Shown here: positions 1-9,847 of the stretch, one piece after another
Layout of the letters: each line of letters begins with the position of its first letter
How positions within the stretch are numbered: the stretch's first letter is position 1
NCBI GenBank assembly: GCA_002005505.1
Contig: KV908516.1
Coordinates: 250,535 to 268,034 of the forward strand
Length of the DNA stretch: 17,500 nucleotides
Source of the DNA: Botryococcus braunii
Lineage: Eukaryota > Chlorophyta > Trebouxiophyceae
Direction of reading: 5' to 3'
The notes under the pieces: model-generated
Database searches by the model: none
What the model was told of the DNA's origin: nothing
What the model saw: the letters and a program-made list of their open reading frames with translations, nothing else
Made by a program: the position numbers and the translations under genes

Positions 1-54
<54 letters not shown>
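1..54. repeat. (AG)27 microsatellite
   Basis: Uninterrupted AG dinucleotide run at the window edge, so the true array may extend to the left. Confidence 0.99.
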
Positions 55-57
<3 letters not shown>

Positions 58-60
58 CTG

Positions 61-85
61 TCTGTGTGTGTGTGTGTGTGTGTAA

Positions 86-134
<49 letters not shown>
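61..134. repeat. (TG)n microsatellite, interrupted
   Basis: TG dinucleotide run broken once by AAGTGAG near 84-90. It lies 7 bases after the AG array, forming a compound AG/TG locus. Confidence 0.98.
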
Positions 135-136
<2 letters not shown>

Positions 137-1630
137 ATTAGGGGGGGCTGCGTGTGTGGGGAGCGGTTGCGAGTCCCACCACCTTCTTTACATGCCAGTC
201 TTCAACGGGACCCAAGCTAGGAACATCCACGTGGAGACAAAGTCCAAACAGAGCCAAGAGGGAGAGCTACAGCCCACCTTTATGTATGTAGTGGTTTCTT
301 GGAGTAGCAGGTCTTGCAGACCACGCTCTGGTAATGACTAAATGGCTGAAGCTCTGGTATAAATGTGTCGCAATGTGAGCGTAAGTTGCCGCCACAGCAG
401 GCGACAACGGGTATGAAAGGTCCCTCCCATATATCTGCATTTGAATGTAGCTAGCCGGTCCCAGCATACTTGTGGCACTTGGAAAGTTGGTTGAAAGCTG
501 ATCCTTTGTCATGATGCCTGGGAACAGACCGATATAAATAGGAGTGACATACATGTTGGGAAATTGCACTCCTCAATTCTCGAAGGAGACAATAAGTATC
601 TCAGCCTTGAGATGCTTGACTGGGACACTACGGGAATCCTGCACAAAGAATTTGATAACATTGAATTATGTATAAATCCGTGAGTTCAAAGGAGCTTCTA
701 ATTTGTTCCAACGCTTCATGCGCATGCGGTGAACCCCAGGGAACTGACTTAGCAGGCAAGGCTAGAGATTGCCAGACGCCAACCTACGACTTGAACTGGT
801 TCTGCTTGAACTGGTTCTGCTTGTAGGACTGAGGAAGGGCTCACATCATGTGAGTCACATGTACCTTGGACTGATTTGTTTCGTAGATACATTATTGCGA
901 TGGGATTTTGGATTTTCCAATATGTTCTGAGTGCCGCACTCCGAATGACTTCATTCGCATGGGGGCTAGGCAGAACAGACTCCAGAATGGTAGAATGGGC
1001 ATCATTGCAGTCGCCCAGGACCTCCTTAACCTGCGTCTTGCTCATGGCAACCAGGAAACATGCGCATGCAAGCCACGAGCCCGTGACAGCCATGGCCTTA
1101 GCCGTTAGATTCTCTAACGACGCAGTGACATCTTCTCACCGAATTTTATAATTCGTGTGCAGTTAGTTTTGTTCCCTGAGCTGCACACTTCCGTAAAGTC
1201 TGATCAACGGGATCTCGAAACTGACAACGGCCGGGTAGACCACTGGCAAGACATCACTAGATATTACAATCCTTTCAGTTCATTTCTCTATGCGTCCAAT
1301 TTGCATTAGGAAATCGTTGAACCTTCAACTAGCGATACCTGTCCTGTTGATCGGTCCGGTAGTGCACGCGACCCAAACACCTCCAGACTGCACACATCAC
1401 CACATGCCTCATGTAATCCACAATATCTTGAAAGGAAGGTATTCAAGGGCATTGGCCTTGTTCGAGGCAAAGCCGAACCAAACAATGTAAACGTCTTCTT
1501 CGTTATTGGTAGGTGCCCATCTTGGAGAGTTCCTACCCTCACGCATGTGCACCCCCCAAGTGAACGCCATCTTGTCAAGATGAATCATCTTGAATTATGC
1601 AATGAATCATCTAAGATGAGCTTGACAACC
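135..1630. other. no recognisable gene
   Basis: Open frames here are short (61 to 114 codons), overlap on both strands and show no domain or motif I recognise. The sequence is unique-looking and of mixed composition. I see no RNA gene. A small 15-bp tandem repeat is listed separately. Confidence 0.6.
790..819. repeat. 15-bp tandem duplication
   Basis: The unit CTTGAACTGGTTCTG occurs twice head to tail. On the minus strand it reads as a repeated QAEPV peptide, but that frame has no other support as a gene. Confidence 0.9.
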
Positions 1631-1635
1631 AACCG

Positions 1636-1755
1636 CAATCTACCGCAATCTACGGCAATCGCAATCTACGGCATGTTCCTTTTCCTAATCTACGGCATTA
1701 CGGCCCGTAATGCCGTAGATTGTAATTTAATGTAATTTACGGCAATCTACGGCAC
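1636..1755. repeat. CAATCTACGGCA repeat cluster with palindrome
   Basis: The words CAATCTACSGCA, AATCTACGGCA or ATTTACGGCAATCTACGGCA recur about six times in 120 bases. The middle holds a nearly perfect 35-nt palindrome at 1687-1721: 17-nt arms (AATCTACGGCATTACGG and its reverse complement) around a single C. Confidence 0.9.
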
Positions 1756-2443
1756 CCAGATGTTGCCCCGAACCGTTGCAAAGGAAGGAACGAAGGAAAT
1801 ATTACATCCAGGACCAGCCATTATGGCTGAAGGGATGACGATATAACTGTCTAAAATCTAGATCTACCACTAAGAGTTGGATGTCCCTGAAGCATTCATG
1901 TAGGCCTTTAAAGCGTTAACCACAAACCTTGCAACCCCTTCACTGGTCAAAGGACCGATCCTCCATTCCTCGCACGGGGCCTAGGCCTAGTAACACCGAC
2001 GGCTGGTACGCCTTAGAGCTCGCCACTGGGAAGCAACTTGCTTCAAGTCGACGGCCTTGGTGCGTGCAAGTTCACACTATGATTTGCGCCAGACACGTTA
2101 CTGTGTTGTACAATAGCAAAGAGGTCGGGTGTCGGGACCTGCCACCAAGCCTTGATCAAGCATTAAAGTCTACCTCGAAGTAAACATGAAACCGTTCTTG
2201 AAGCCGTTGCTGGAACCTGAATCACGTACACTTCGAGTGACACTGTTTTCGGGAGTCCCTCTGCAAAATATTTCTCGAACAGTTTACGAAAATAGAGTGT
2301 CAGGGCTTGCTGACTCTTTAAAGATTCGTTCAACAAATTTGTTGAACGAATGGTTTACGAAGTCTACTGTGTATACACAGCAACTATCGATAAGCTTCCT
2401 TGGATGAAGGCAGCAAGTCTAGAAAACGAGGCACTTCCCTGAC

Positions 2444-2446
<3 letters not shown>
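1756..2446. other. no recognisable gene
   Basis: No supported coding region. The two overlapping-length + strand frames (1929-2183 and 2186-2407) have no recognisable motif. The segment contains a perfect 28-nt palindrome, listed separately. Confidence 0.55.
2324..2351. repeat. perfect 28-nt palindrome, no spacer
   Basis: ATTCGTTCAACAAA is followed immediately by its exact reverse complement. The word GTTTACGAA lies on both sides (near 2282 and 2353) in the same orientation, so the palindrome sits inside a short imperfect direct repeat. Confidence 0.95.

Positions 2447-2535
<89 letters not shown>
2447..2535. repeat. (TG)n microsatellite
   Basis: About 44 pure TG units. The array ends 50 bases before the recognisable part of the copia remnant, near its 5' truncation point. 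Confidence 0.98.
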
Positions 2536-2537
<2 letters not shown>

Positions 2538-2585
2538 TCAAGGTCTGGCATTCTTGAGTGATTGCACAAGCGAGGTTGTATGTAA

Positions 2586-4085
2586 TGTTCTCGATTCCAT
2601 GACTTCATGGAATATGTTCCCAGACCTCATGGGCATAAGGTCATTCCTGTTCACTGGATTTTCTCAGTGAAGATGGATGCTAATGGTAATGTGCTAAGAT
2701 TCGAGGCCAGGTTAGTAGCTCAGGGCTGCACGCAAATTCCTGGTGTGGATGTTATGGAGGTATGTGCTCCTACGAGCAGTTACAGATCAAGGAGAGCACT
2801 ACTTTCAGTAGCTGCTAGAGAGGGTCTTGAGATCCATCAAGTGGATGTTAAGACTGCATTCTTAAATGGGGAGCTGGAGGAGGAAGTGAATGTCACTCAG
2901 CCTCCTGGGTTTGAAAATAATGATCGCAACACTATGTGCCGCCTAAGAAAGGCTCTTTATGGCCTGAAACAGGCACCACGTGCTTGGTATAAGGCCCTTA
3001 ATGACAAGCTGGAAGTCATGGGGTATGAGGTGTGTAAGAGTGATGCTGGAGTGTATGTGAAGTGCTCAGTGGATGGAGGTAAATCTTATGTGCTGATATA
3101 TGTAGATGATCTCCTGATTGTATCCAAGGGCATGAGTGAGATTGAGAGAGTAAAGGGGCTACTCAAGAAAGAATTCACTATCCATGATTTGGGTTAAGTG
3201 AAAGATTTCTTGGGCCGCCAAGTGATAAGAGATAGGTATAAAGGATTGATCTCCTTGAACTGTATTCTCAAGATTGATAGTCTTGTGGAGAAAATTGGTC
3301 TGGATCTTGAGTCAGTGGGGCCTGATACCCATATGACCACGGATTTCGTTGTGTCTCAGAGGCCTGCCGCAAGGGATGGGAGTGATAGTACTGGTGCTGG
3401 GAGTCTGCTACCTCATGGGCATCGGTACTGTGAGCTGGTAGGGTCTCTATTGTACATAGCCAACACCACTCGTCCTGATATTGCCCAGGCAGTGGGAGTG
3501 CTTTCTCGGTATCGCATGTTTCCCACCACAGCACACTGGAATGAAGCCGTCCGTGTGTTGAAATATTTGAAGGGAACCCGAGATCTGGTTCTGATCCTTG
3601 GTGGAAAGGAAACATAATTAGAAGGCTATGTTGATGCAGACTATGGTGGTGATTAGGATCACTGCTTCTCCACCACGGGATTTGCCCTCACTGTCTTTGG
3701 AGGAGCCGGAGTGTGGGGAAGCAAAAAGCAGTCTGCCGTTGCCACATCTACGGTAGAAGCTGAATTCATGGCAGCTAGTGCTGCAGTGAAGGAAGCTAAC
3801 TGGCTGAGAGGTTTCTTGGATGAAATTGGAGTGTTGCCATGGATAGTGAAGATCCATTGTGACAACCACGGGTGTATTAACCACCTCAAGAATCATGTGT
3901 ATTCAAAACTCACAAAGCATTTTGCAATCAGCTGTTACTTTGCACGTGAAGCTATTGCAAAAGGGCAGGTTGATATCAGGTATATTCAATCTGCAAGGAA
4001 TGTGGCGGACATCTTCACCAAGCTACTAGTTAGGCAAGTGTTTCGGGGACACCGTGATTCTCTTGGTTTGGCCAAATTCTTGTGA
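2586..4085 (+). pseudogene. Ty1/copia retrotransposon RT-RNase H remnant
   Basis: C-terminal part of a copia-type polyprotein: reverse transcriptase then RNase H, which in intact elements copy the element RNA into DNA in the cytoplasmic particle. Visible RT landmarks in one frame are TAFLNGELEEEV, TQPPGFE, LRKALYGLKQAPRAWY and the catalytic YVDD at 3099-3110. RNase H landmarks are GYVDADYGGD, STVEAEFMA and the HCDN motif, followed by the typical KHFAI and NVADIFTK stretch. The same frame is broken by TAA at 3195, TAA at 3615 and TAG at 3654, and ends at TGA 4083. Gag, protease and integrase are missing; the recognisable part begins about 50 bases after a (TG)n tract. A 5'-truncated, dead copy; the family call is very secure. 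Confidence 0.95.
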
Positions 4086-4104
4086 GGAAAAGGCAAGGGG
4101 AGGG
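4084..4104 (+). other. polypurine tract-like run at the copia end
   Basis: A nearly pure purine run (AAAAGGCAAGGGGAGGG core) directly follows the RNase H stop. In copia elements the plus-strand primer tract and then the 3' LTR sit here. No LTR follows: gypsy integrase sequence starts within about 15 bases. Confidence 0.6.
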
Positions 4105-4116
4105 TTTGTGGGGCCG

Positions 4117-4838
4117 CGGCAAGATGATTGGTGCAAGTATTTGAGCATGGTGGAATTTGCATATAATAAATCCATCCAAGCGTCTACTGTACAGACGCCA
4201 TTCTTTCTTAACCATGGGCGCCATCCTCTTACGCCTCTTTCTTCTGCTATTCCGTCTGTGAATCCTGCTGTTTCTGATTGGGTTAAAGAGTTGCAGACCG
4301 CTTTGAAAAGTGCCACAAGTCTAACTTATCTTCTGCGCAGCAGCGGCAAAAGACTTATGCAAATAAACGTCGACGAGACCACCCCTTCCAAGTGGGTGAT
4401 CAGGTGCTATTGGTAGCCAAGAAGAATCAGTTGGCCCCTTGGCTCTCGTCCAAATTATCAACTAAGTATTTTGGGCCCCTTAAGGTTGTTGCAGCAGTTG
4501 GTAGCATAGCTTTTAAGCTAGACTTGCCTGAGACAGCTTACATTCATCATGCTTTTCATGTCTCGCAGCTAAAGCCATATGTCTCTTCATCTACTCTTGT
4601 GAAAGTTACTTAATCTCCTCCTTCGTATGCAGATAAGCGTGGCGGCGTTTATGAAGTTGAGACTATCCTGGCGAAGAAGCGTGTTGGGAATACTTGGAAG
4701 TATCTGGTGAAATGGACTGGCTACGATGACTCAGAGAATATCTGGGAGCCTTTAGCCCATGCCCGCCATTTGACAGACTCAGTGGCAGCAGCCCCAGTTA
4801 CATCCTATGACCCACTTGCCGGCAGTCCCTTTGCTTAA
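4117..4838 (+). pseudogene. Ty3/gypsy chromovirus integrase-chromodomain remnant
   Basis: Distal half of a gypsy integrase, the enzyme that inserts the element DNA, with a C-terminal chromodomain that in this family reads histone marks to guide insertion. The first frame shows QDDWCKYLSMVEFAYNKS and TPFFLNHGRHPLTP, the end of the catalytic core. A frameshift near 4305-4320 moves to a second frame with QVGDQVLL, KLSTKYFGPLKVV and HHAFHVSQLKPY, the usual C-terminal integrase domain. A TAA at 4611 interrupts it; beyond it the same frame gives a chromodomain at about 4650-4772 (VYEVETIL, WKYLVKWTGY, IWEPL) and stops at 4836. RT, RNase H and most of the integrase core are absent. The start is set where homology is visible, right after the copia remnant. 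Confidence 0.93.
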
Positions 4839-4952
4839 GCCACTTGCGGCTTTACCCAGATTAGCCACTTGCGGCATTCCTGGCCAATTGAGGCATTCCC
4901 AGCCATATGCGGCTTATTGCAGTCTCCTTCAACGTCTTCCAACTTATGATCT

Positions 4953-4994
4953 GGGAGGGAGGGAGGGATGTGGGAGGGTCAGGGAGGGAGAGGG
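4953..4994 (+). other. G-rich tract (G-quadruplex-capable, PPT-like)
   Basis: Eight GGG runs separated by 1 to 4 bases, purine-rich throughout. It lies about 115 bases after the gypsy chromodomain stop, where a polypurine tract and LTR start are expected, and it also fits the four-run G-quadruplex pattern. Confidence 0.6.
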
Positions 4995-5502
4995 TCATGA
5001 ATTGGGCTTGCATGCATGCCTATTGCCTACCTTGATTTGCATAGGTTATATCCTTTATCTACGGCTCCATTTTGTGATGCACTTGCGATTGCAGTGTAGC
5101 TACAAATGAAATTCCGTATGAGCATGATGTCTGGTATCTTGCCCATGAGATACAACATGTGTAGTTAGTGAGTATTAAGGCTTACTACTATGGGCTTTGC
5201 CTTATGCCGTAGAGAGCCGCCCCAAGGAAGGTCACACTGCTGGGACCGGGTGACTGGGCCTAGGGTTTTGACAATTGTAAGTGCAAGTGCAGGCCTGAGG
5301 GCTCAAACTTATTGCTTTACCATGGGTATGAGTGCCGTCGAATGTAGTTCGTCCCTTGAGTTTGAGGACCCACTTAGCTGACGATATATCTGACGATATA
5401 TTCTAAGGACAATATAGTCCTTAGAATGTTAAGGTATTCGGTCATTGATCACATGAGTCCCTCAAATCTACTATTAGCACGCGTTATGGTAACCTCAAAT
5501 GT
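4995..5502. other. possible gypsy LTR remnant, no gene
   Basis: No coding region is supported. Position after the chromodomain and the G-rich tract suggests 3' LTR sequence, but no second copy is present in the window to define its ends, so this is inference only. Confidence 0.3.
5378..5427. repeat. 12-bp tandem repeat plus inverted repeat
   Basis: CTGACGATATAT occurs twice in tandem (5378-5401). Overlapping its end, ATTCTAAGGAC (5400-5410) is followed after a 6-base spacer by its exact reverse complement (5417-5427). Confidence 0.9.
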
Positions 5503-6428
5503 GCCACCTCGATCGGTATTCTCTTGCGTATCTTCTTAGCATGTGTGGTGCCTGCCTGCTCATATGGGTGTGAGGTTTGGAGTCTACGGGTGTTTTCTCC
5601 ATCTTGCACTCGGCCTTCCGCTAAGGATTTAGAAAAGGATTTTCTTACTATGTTACGGATGATCCTTGGGGTTCGTCAAACGGTCCGCACCGATGTGCTC
5701 CTTGCTGAGGTTGGCGTTTGGCCTCTTCACCATATCTGGTTCAAGCGTGTGGTCACCTTTTGGAACTCTCTGGTGGATCTCCCACCCGACCACTTGTATG
5801 CACGCATTCATAGGGACTCATGCTACTATGGCGTAACGACTCGTTCCCCGTCCTGGGCGGGTTCTTTTATCGCTGCCCTTCGCCGCTTAGGTTACCCCTA
5901 TGCGGCTAATTGTCAGCGTCCGCAGCCCGTTGATATGGATACCTTTTTAGCTCTCATTAGGCAGGCCAATACCCTCCCTGTGGCCTCTCTCCATGTCTCC
6001 CCTCGGTTAGCCCCTGCTGATCCCTAGCTATGTACTTATGTGCGGTGGTTTGCGCGCCCCACTAAGGCCTTAGTGGGGCCTAGGCTCAGCGCTCCCGCCT
6101 CCTTTATCTGTCTCTTGATGTTGCCAAGGTCCGGCTCTTTCTCAGGTTTCGTCTTGGTGCTCATGGCCTCCCCATTGACATGGGCCGCAGACAACGGCTT
6201 CCGCGCCTTCAGCGCCTGTGTGATATGTGTGGCTCCTCTGTGGGTGATGAACACCACTTTGTCTTTCACTGTCCCGCTCTTACTGCGGTGCGGGACCGTT
6301 ATCCCCACTTGTTTGTGGGTCCTTCTAGATCTCTTCGGCAGTTCATTTGGCACGCTGACTTGCGTGCGGTCGTCTCCTTTATCTCGGATTCATTCCAGGC
6401 TCGTGCTGATTTACGCCGGCTACGGTGA
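5503..6428 (+). pseudogene. LINE-type (non-LTR) retrotransposon ORF2 C-terminal remnant
   Basis: The region after the RT core of a non-LTR retrotransposon ORF2. The first frame, to TAG at 6025, carries [14 protein letters not shown], then the [25 protein letters not shown] type of stretch seen in LINE RT tails (abundant in algal and plant genomes). Coding then moves to another frame, readable from about 6102 to TGA 6426: [19 protein letters not shown], then a CX2CX7HHX4C zinc motif (CDMC at 6219 to HCP at 6274), typical of LINE C-termini. The two frames meet around a perfect 24-nt palindrome at 6056-6079. The RT catalytic core and endonuclease are absent, consistent with 5' truncation during insertion. 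Confidence 0.85.
6056..6079. repeat. perfect 24-nt palindrome inside the LINE fragment
   Basis: GCCCCACTAAGG followed with no spacer by its exact reverse complement. It lies between the two frames of the LINE remnant and just after the in-frame TAG. Confidence 0.95.
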
Positions 6429-7056
6429 CTTGGCCGCAGCCACGTCTGTGGCTGCCCCCCCCCCCCTATCCCCCCTTCCTTCCCCTTTTCGTTTGCTCAG
6501 TTATGCTTTCAATGTTTCGCTTGGCCACTTCTTGTGGTCAGTTCTTCCTAGTTTTGGCTTGTGTGTGTGTTGTGGACATCTCATCATGCCCTCGTGGCTG
6601 GACAGATGTAACTTCTTCTTCTTCTTCCCTCGTCTGCGTCTTGATAACTTGCCTACGTGATTATTCCTCTTACTGGCTGGCTGGCAACTATAGGAGGTGT
6701 GACGTCTATAGGTGCAGTAATTCAGGGTTCGTGATACCCTTGTCTTACGTTTGTGGCCACCATAGCCATAAACAACTTTCCATAACTTATGCCAAGGGGG
6801 AAGGCATGAAGCATTACCTAGGGTATTCTGCTCTAGTATGGTCCTTGGCATTTCTCTACGTGTTGCCTAGCTGACCTAGATCCGCAGTACAACCTCGCTC
6901 AGATATTCGCTAGTTTGCCCGTACGCGTCGTACCCCTATAGTTAGATAAACGCTCTTAAGAGTACGGACTGGGATCATTCATGTAACATCCTTTCCTCGG
7001 TCTCGTGATTGTCTCATTCTAAACCTTTTCCGCTGTGCTATTGCTACAGTAGGCAC
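6429..7056. other. LINE 3' flank and unassigned DNA
   Basis: A C-homopolymer at about 6455-6467 and pyrimidine-rich sequence follow the LINE stop and may be its 3' untranslated region. No poly(A) tail or target-site duplication is evident, and no gene is recognised. Confidence 0.4.
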
Positions 7057-7396
7057 AAGGAGAAGCTGCACTTGCCCACAGGAATTTGCACATCATAACT
7101 TTAAGCATCTCAACTCAGATTCTGAAAACTAAAAGTAGGCACACCGCGACAAGCAGACGAACCCATGTGGCTATAACTATGCATGATTACTTCACAATTA
7201 GCTAATTGTGAACAAACAGTTTGAGGTACCCCTCATTTCACTGAGCTTCTGGGCCCTCTTGAAGATGTACCAAGGGCACATGTACAAGATGGGGAGACTG
7301 CGAATCGGGGCGGGGAGAATCCGAATCGGGGCGGTAAGGAGCCTCAACACATAGACTCGAAGCGGGTAGCGTTAACATGAATTCTGATGCAAGACT
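7057..7396 (+). repeat. 340-bp direct repeat, copy 1
   Basis: Aligns along its whole length with 8729-9079. Shared words include CATCTCAACTCAGATT, CATGATTACTTCACAA, AAACAGTTTGAGG, CCCTCTTGAAGATGTAC and GGGTAGCGTT. The copies are clearly diverged. No coding frame is conserved between them. Confidence 0.9.
7191..7212. repeat. perfect 22-nt palindrome in repeat copy 1
   Basis: TTCACAATTAG followed directly by its exact reverse complement. The matching place in the second repeat copy (from about 8859) is only weakly palindromic. Confidence 0.95.
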
Positions 7397-8728
7397 AATT
7401 AGTTCCTAGGAACGAAAAAATGGGAGCATCATTCCATTTTAATGACAAATCGCTATGAAACCGCTAGTGTTCAGAATCCGAACTTCGGATGCATGTGGTG
7501 ATATGGCGAGTGGCCATGATGGAGAGTAGCTTTCTCCTACTTTTCTAGGTACTTTCAGATACTTTTTGGGGCCCATTTGGTGAAGGGGACTGGTACAACT
7601 GGGACCAACGTCAACCGCTTCCCCCCCCCCCTCTCCCGCCCCCATCTTCCTTTCCTAATTAGCTTGACCTAGCCTGCTCTAGCACCGGGATCGGTCTAGA
7701 CCCGTTGACATTATAATGACTCCAGTGGACTCCAGACTGTTGCTAACTCAGCACTGCTAACTCAGGCATAGACCCAATATGTTTACCATGGCCATCTCGA
7801 CACTCGTCGACAGTTTCGGATCCGGAGTGGCGTCGGGGACATTCTGGTTCAGGATTGGATGGGCCCAGACCGGTACCAGGCTGGACAAGTACACTAGTGT
7901 TTACTCTGATACCAGTCTGAGTTGACATAGATGGGTCCAGGATGGTTGCAGGAGCAGAAGGGTTCAGAAATCATAGGTCCATTCTGGTATCAGGCTGGAT
8001 GGGTGTCCAGGCTGGCACCATGCTGGACAAGGGTAGATGGGCTTGCAATTGTACCAAAGGCATTGGGGTTTTAGGACGGATGGGTCCAGCTGTCCCAATA
8101 TTGCGTATTTGTCAGATATTCATTACACACTCTAAAAGCCATAGAATTTTGACGGCTGAAATTTAAAAGGCAAAAACAAAAAGCTTCACACGCTTCATCT
8201 ATGATTAATAAATCCTTCAGCACAGTATTAGACCACAGTATCAACAAAGTCTTTCAACGTCGCAAGAATTGCGTTAACGTTGCTGCACGCTCAAACCACA
8301 TAAGCACATGTCCTTGACCTCCTTGTGACATGATGACAACAAGCTATTGCTCGTCCCCACTTGCTCTTGAGCTCCAAAAGCTTTTGCTTTTTGAAGTCTA
8401 ACCAAAAGCCCCCCCTGCGAAGTCTCCGTAGTCTTGCAGACGCATTCCTTACACATGTGAACTACTGCCCTTTGTGCCTGCAGATCTTTACCACAGCCTC
8501 TCCGTTGCTCCTGCCCGTCCTAGGCACCTTCAACGCAAGTACCGATTCCGATCCGTTTCTCCACGATCCCAACCAATTTGTCTTTGGAGCTCCCTCGAAG
8601 GAACTTCAAACGGGGGCACTAAGGCTGGGTTCCAAGAGGAAGTCAAGACTGCACTTGCCCTATGGTTGTAGAGTCCGATTACACACCCAGCAAGTATTCT
8701 TGGCCCCCTCGCAGAGCTTCTTGGTTTA
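7397..8728. other. segment between the direct repeats, no gene recognised
   Basis: About 1.3 kb. Contains a C-homopolymer near 7621-7631 and a 50-bp imperfect direct repeat (7841-7889 and 7981-8031). Short open frames at 8361-8729 (+) and 8530-8757 (-) have no recognisable motif. With the flanking repeats it could be a non-autonomous LTR element, but TG...CA ends and a target duplication are not visible. Confidence 0.4.
7841..8031 (+). repeat. 50-bp imperfect direct repeat pair
   Basis: The stretch from ATTCTGGT to GCTGGACAAG occurs at 7841-7889 and again at 7981-8031, with a few substitutions and small gaps; GGATGGG and CCAG words recur around them. Confidence 0.8.
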
Positions 8729-9079
8729 AAGGAGCAGCCGCACTTGCGCACATGCATTTGAACATCACGAATTAATACATCTCAACTCAGATTACGAAAA
8801 CTAAAGTAGATACACCGGAATGAGCAGACGATCCCGTGTGGCTATAACGATACATGATTACTTCACAACAAGCTACCTGTAAGCAAACAGTTTGAGGGAC
8901 GCCTCATGTCACTAAGCGTCTAGAAGCCAAGCCTAGAAGAATTCTGAACCCTCTTGAAGATGTACTAGGGGCACACGTACAAGATCGTCTAAATGTGGAG
9001 ACTTCGAGTCGAGGCGGACTGCGGCCTGGACACAAAGACTCGAAGAGGGTAGCGTTCACATGGATTCCGAAGCAAGACT
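8729..9079 (+). repeat. 340-bp direct repeat, copy 2
   Basis: Second copy of the 7057-7396 repeat in the same orientation, start-to-start distance 1672. It carries an extra segment of about 20 bases near 8915-8945 relative to copy 1. Confidence 0.9.
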
Positions 9080-9333
9080 CTTAAGCGTTTGCGCCACGTC
9101 TATCGCTGTGGGACGAAGAAGAGGGTCCGAGGCAGTGCACTGCTCCACAAGCTGAGCGACTGCTTTGGGGCAGTCGTCCGGCGACCTGAGGTTGGTAACA
9201 GAACAACTGTCTTTTGGCATCATAAACGAGAGCTACGCCAAGACGCTGCTACGAAAACATTTATATCTACCCTTTTTCCCTATGTGTCATCAATAATAGG
9301 GTGAAGAAGCCACGAACATAAACAAAGACATCT

Positions 9334-9334
<1 letters not shown>
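9080..9334. other. no gene recognised
   Basis: Short stretch between the direct repeat and the CA array. One 71-codon + frame covers it, without a recognisable motif. Confidence 0.4.

Positions 9335-9408
<74 letters not shown>
9335..9408. repeat. (CA)37 microsatellite
   Basis: Pure CA run, followed by CACGTGCACGTG, a 12-nt palindrome at 9415-9426. Confidence 0.98.
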
Positions 9409-9409
<1 letters not shown>

Positions 9410-9558
9410 CCACCCACGTGCACGTGCCATGCAGCTGCCGCACCGTCTTTCAACCAAACTCTGGGGGGATGGGCAATCTGCAAGGCTTTCTCTTTACCTC
9501 CTGTGGGGATAAGAGGCACGTTTTCACAACAGGGAGTGCTTACTGCATCCAAGGACTT

Positions 9559-9847
9559 CGCAACAACTTTGGGCAGCCATATAAGCAAAGGGGTTGTTTC
9601 TGACAATGCAGGCACGTGATCTGTACAATGATAAATTCAATCAGGATCCGTGACTATTGCGACGACATTGGGCGGCCAGAGGGAGGGGTTGCTTCTGACA
9701 CTGTAGCATGTGATTTGTACTACTGATACAGTCAATCAGGATTCGCATTTTTCGTGACGACATTGGGCAGTCAGAGGAGGGAGGGGTTGCTTCTGACAAT
9801 GTGGCATGTGATTTGTACATTTGATACATTCAATCAGGATCCGTAAC
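9559..9847 (+). repeat. minisatellite, three units of about 95 bp
   Basis: Three head-to-tail units start near 9559, 9659 and 9754. Conserved words are ACATTGGGC, GGGGTTGCTTCTGACA, GCATGTGATTTGTAC and TCAATCAGGATCCGT. Unit 1 is the most diverged; units 2 and 3 are closest to each other. Confidence 0.92.

Noticed and set aside
2384..2670. Long Thr-His and Cys-Val repeat peptides on either strand
   Set aside because: They are translations of the (TG)n microsatellite; the same applies at 9280-9615 and 16586-17008.
6425..6874. 149-codon + strand ORF after the LINE
   Set aside because: It begins in the last codon of the LINE frame, runs through a C-homopolymer and shows no domain; probably 3' flank.
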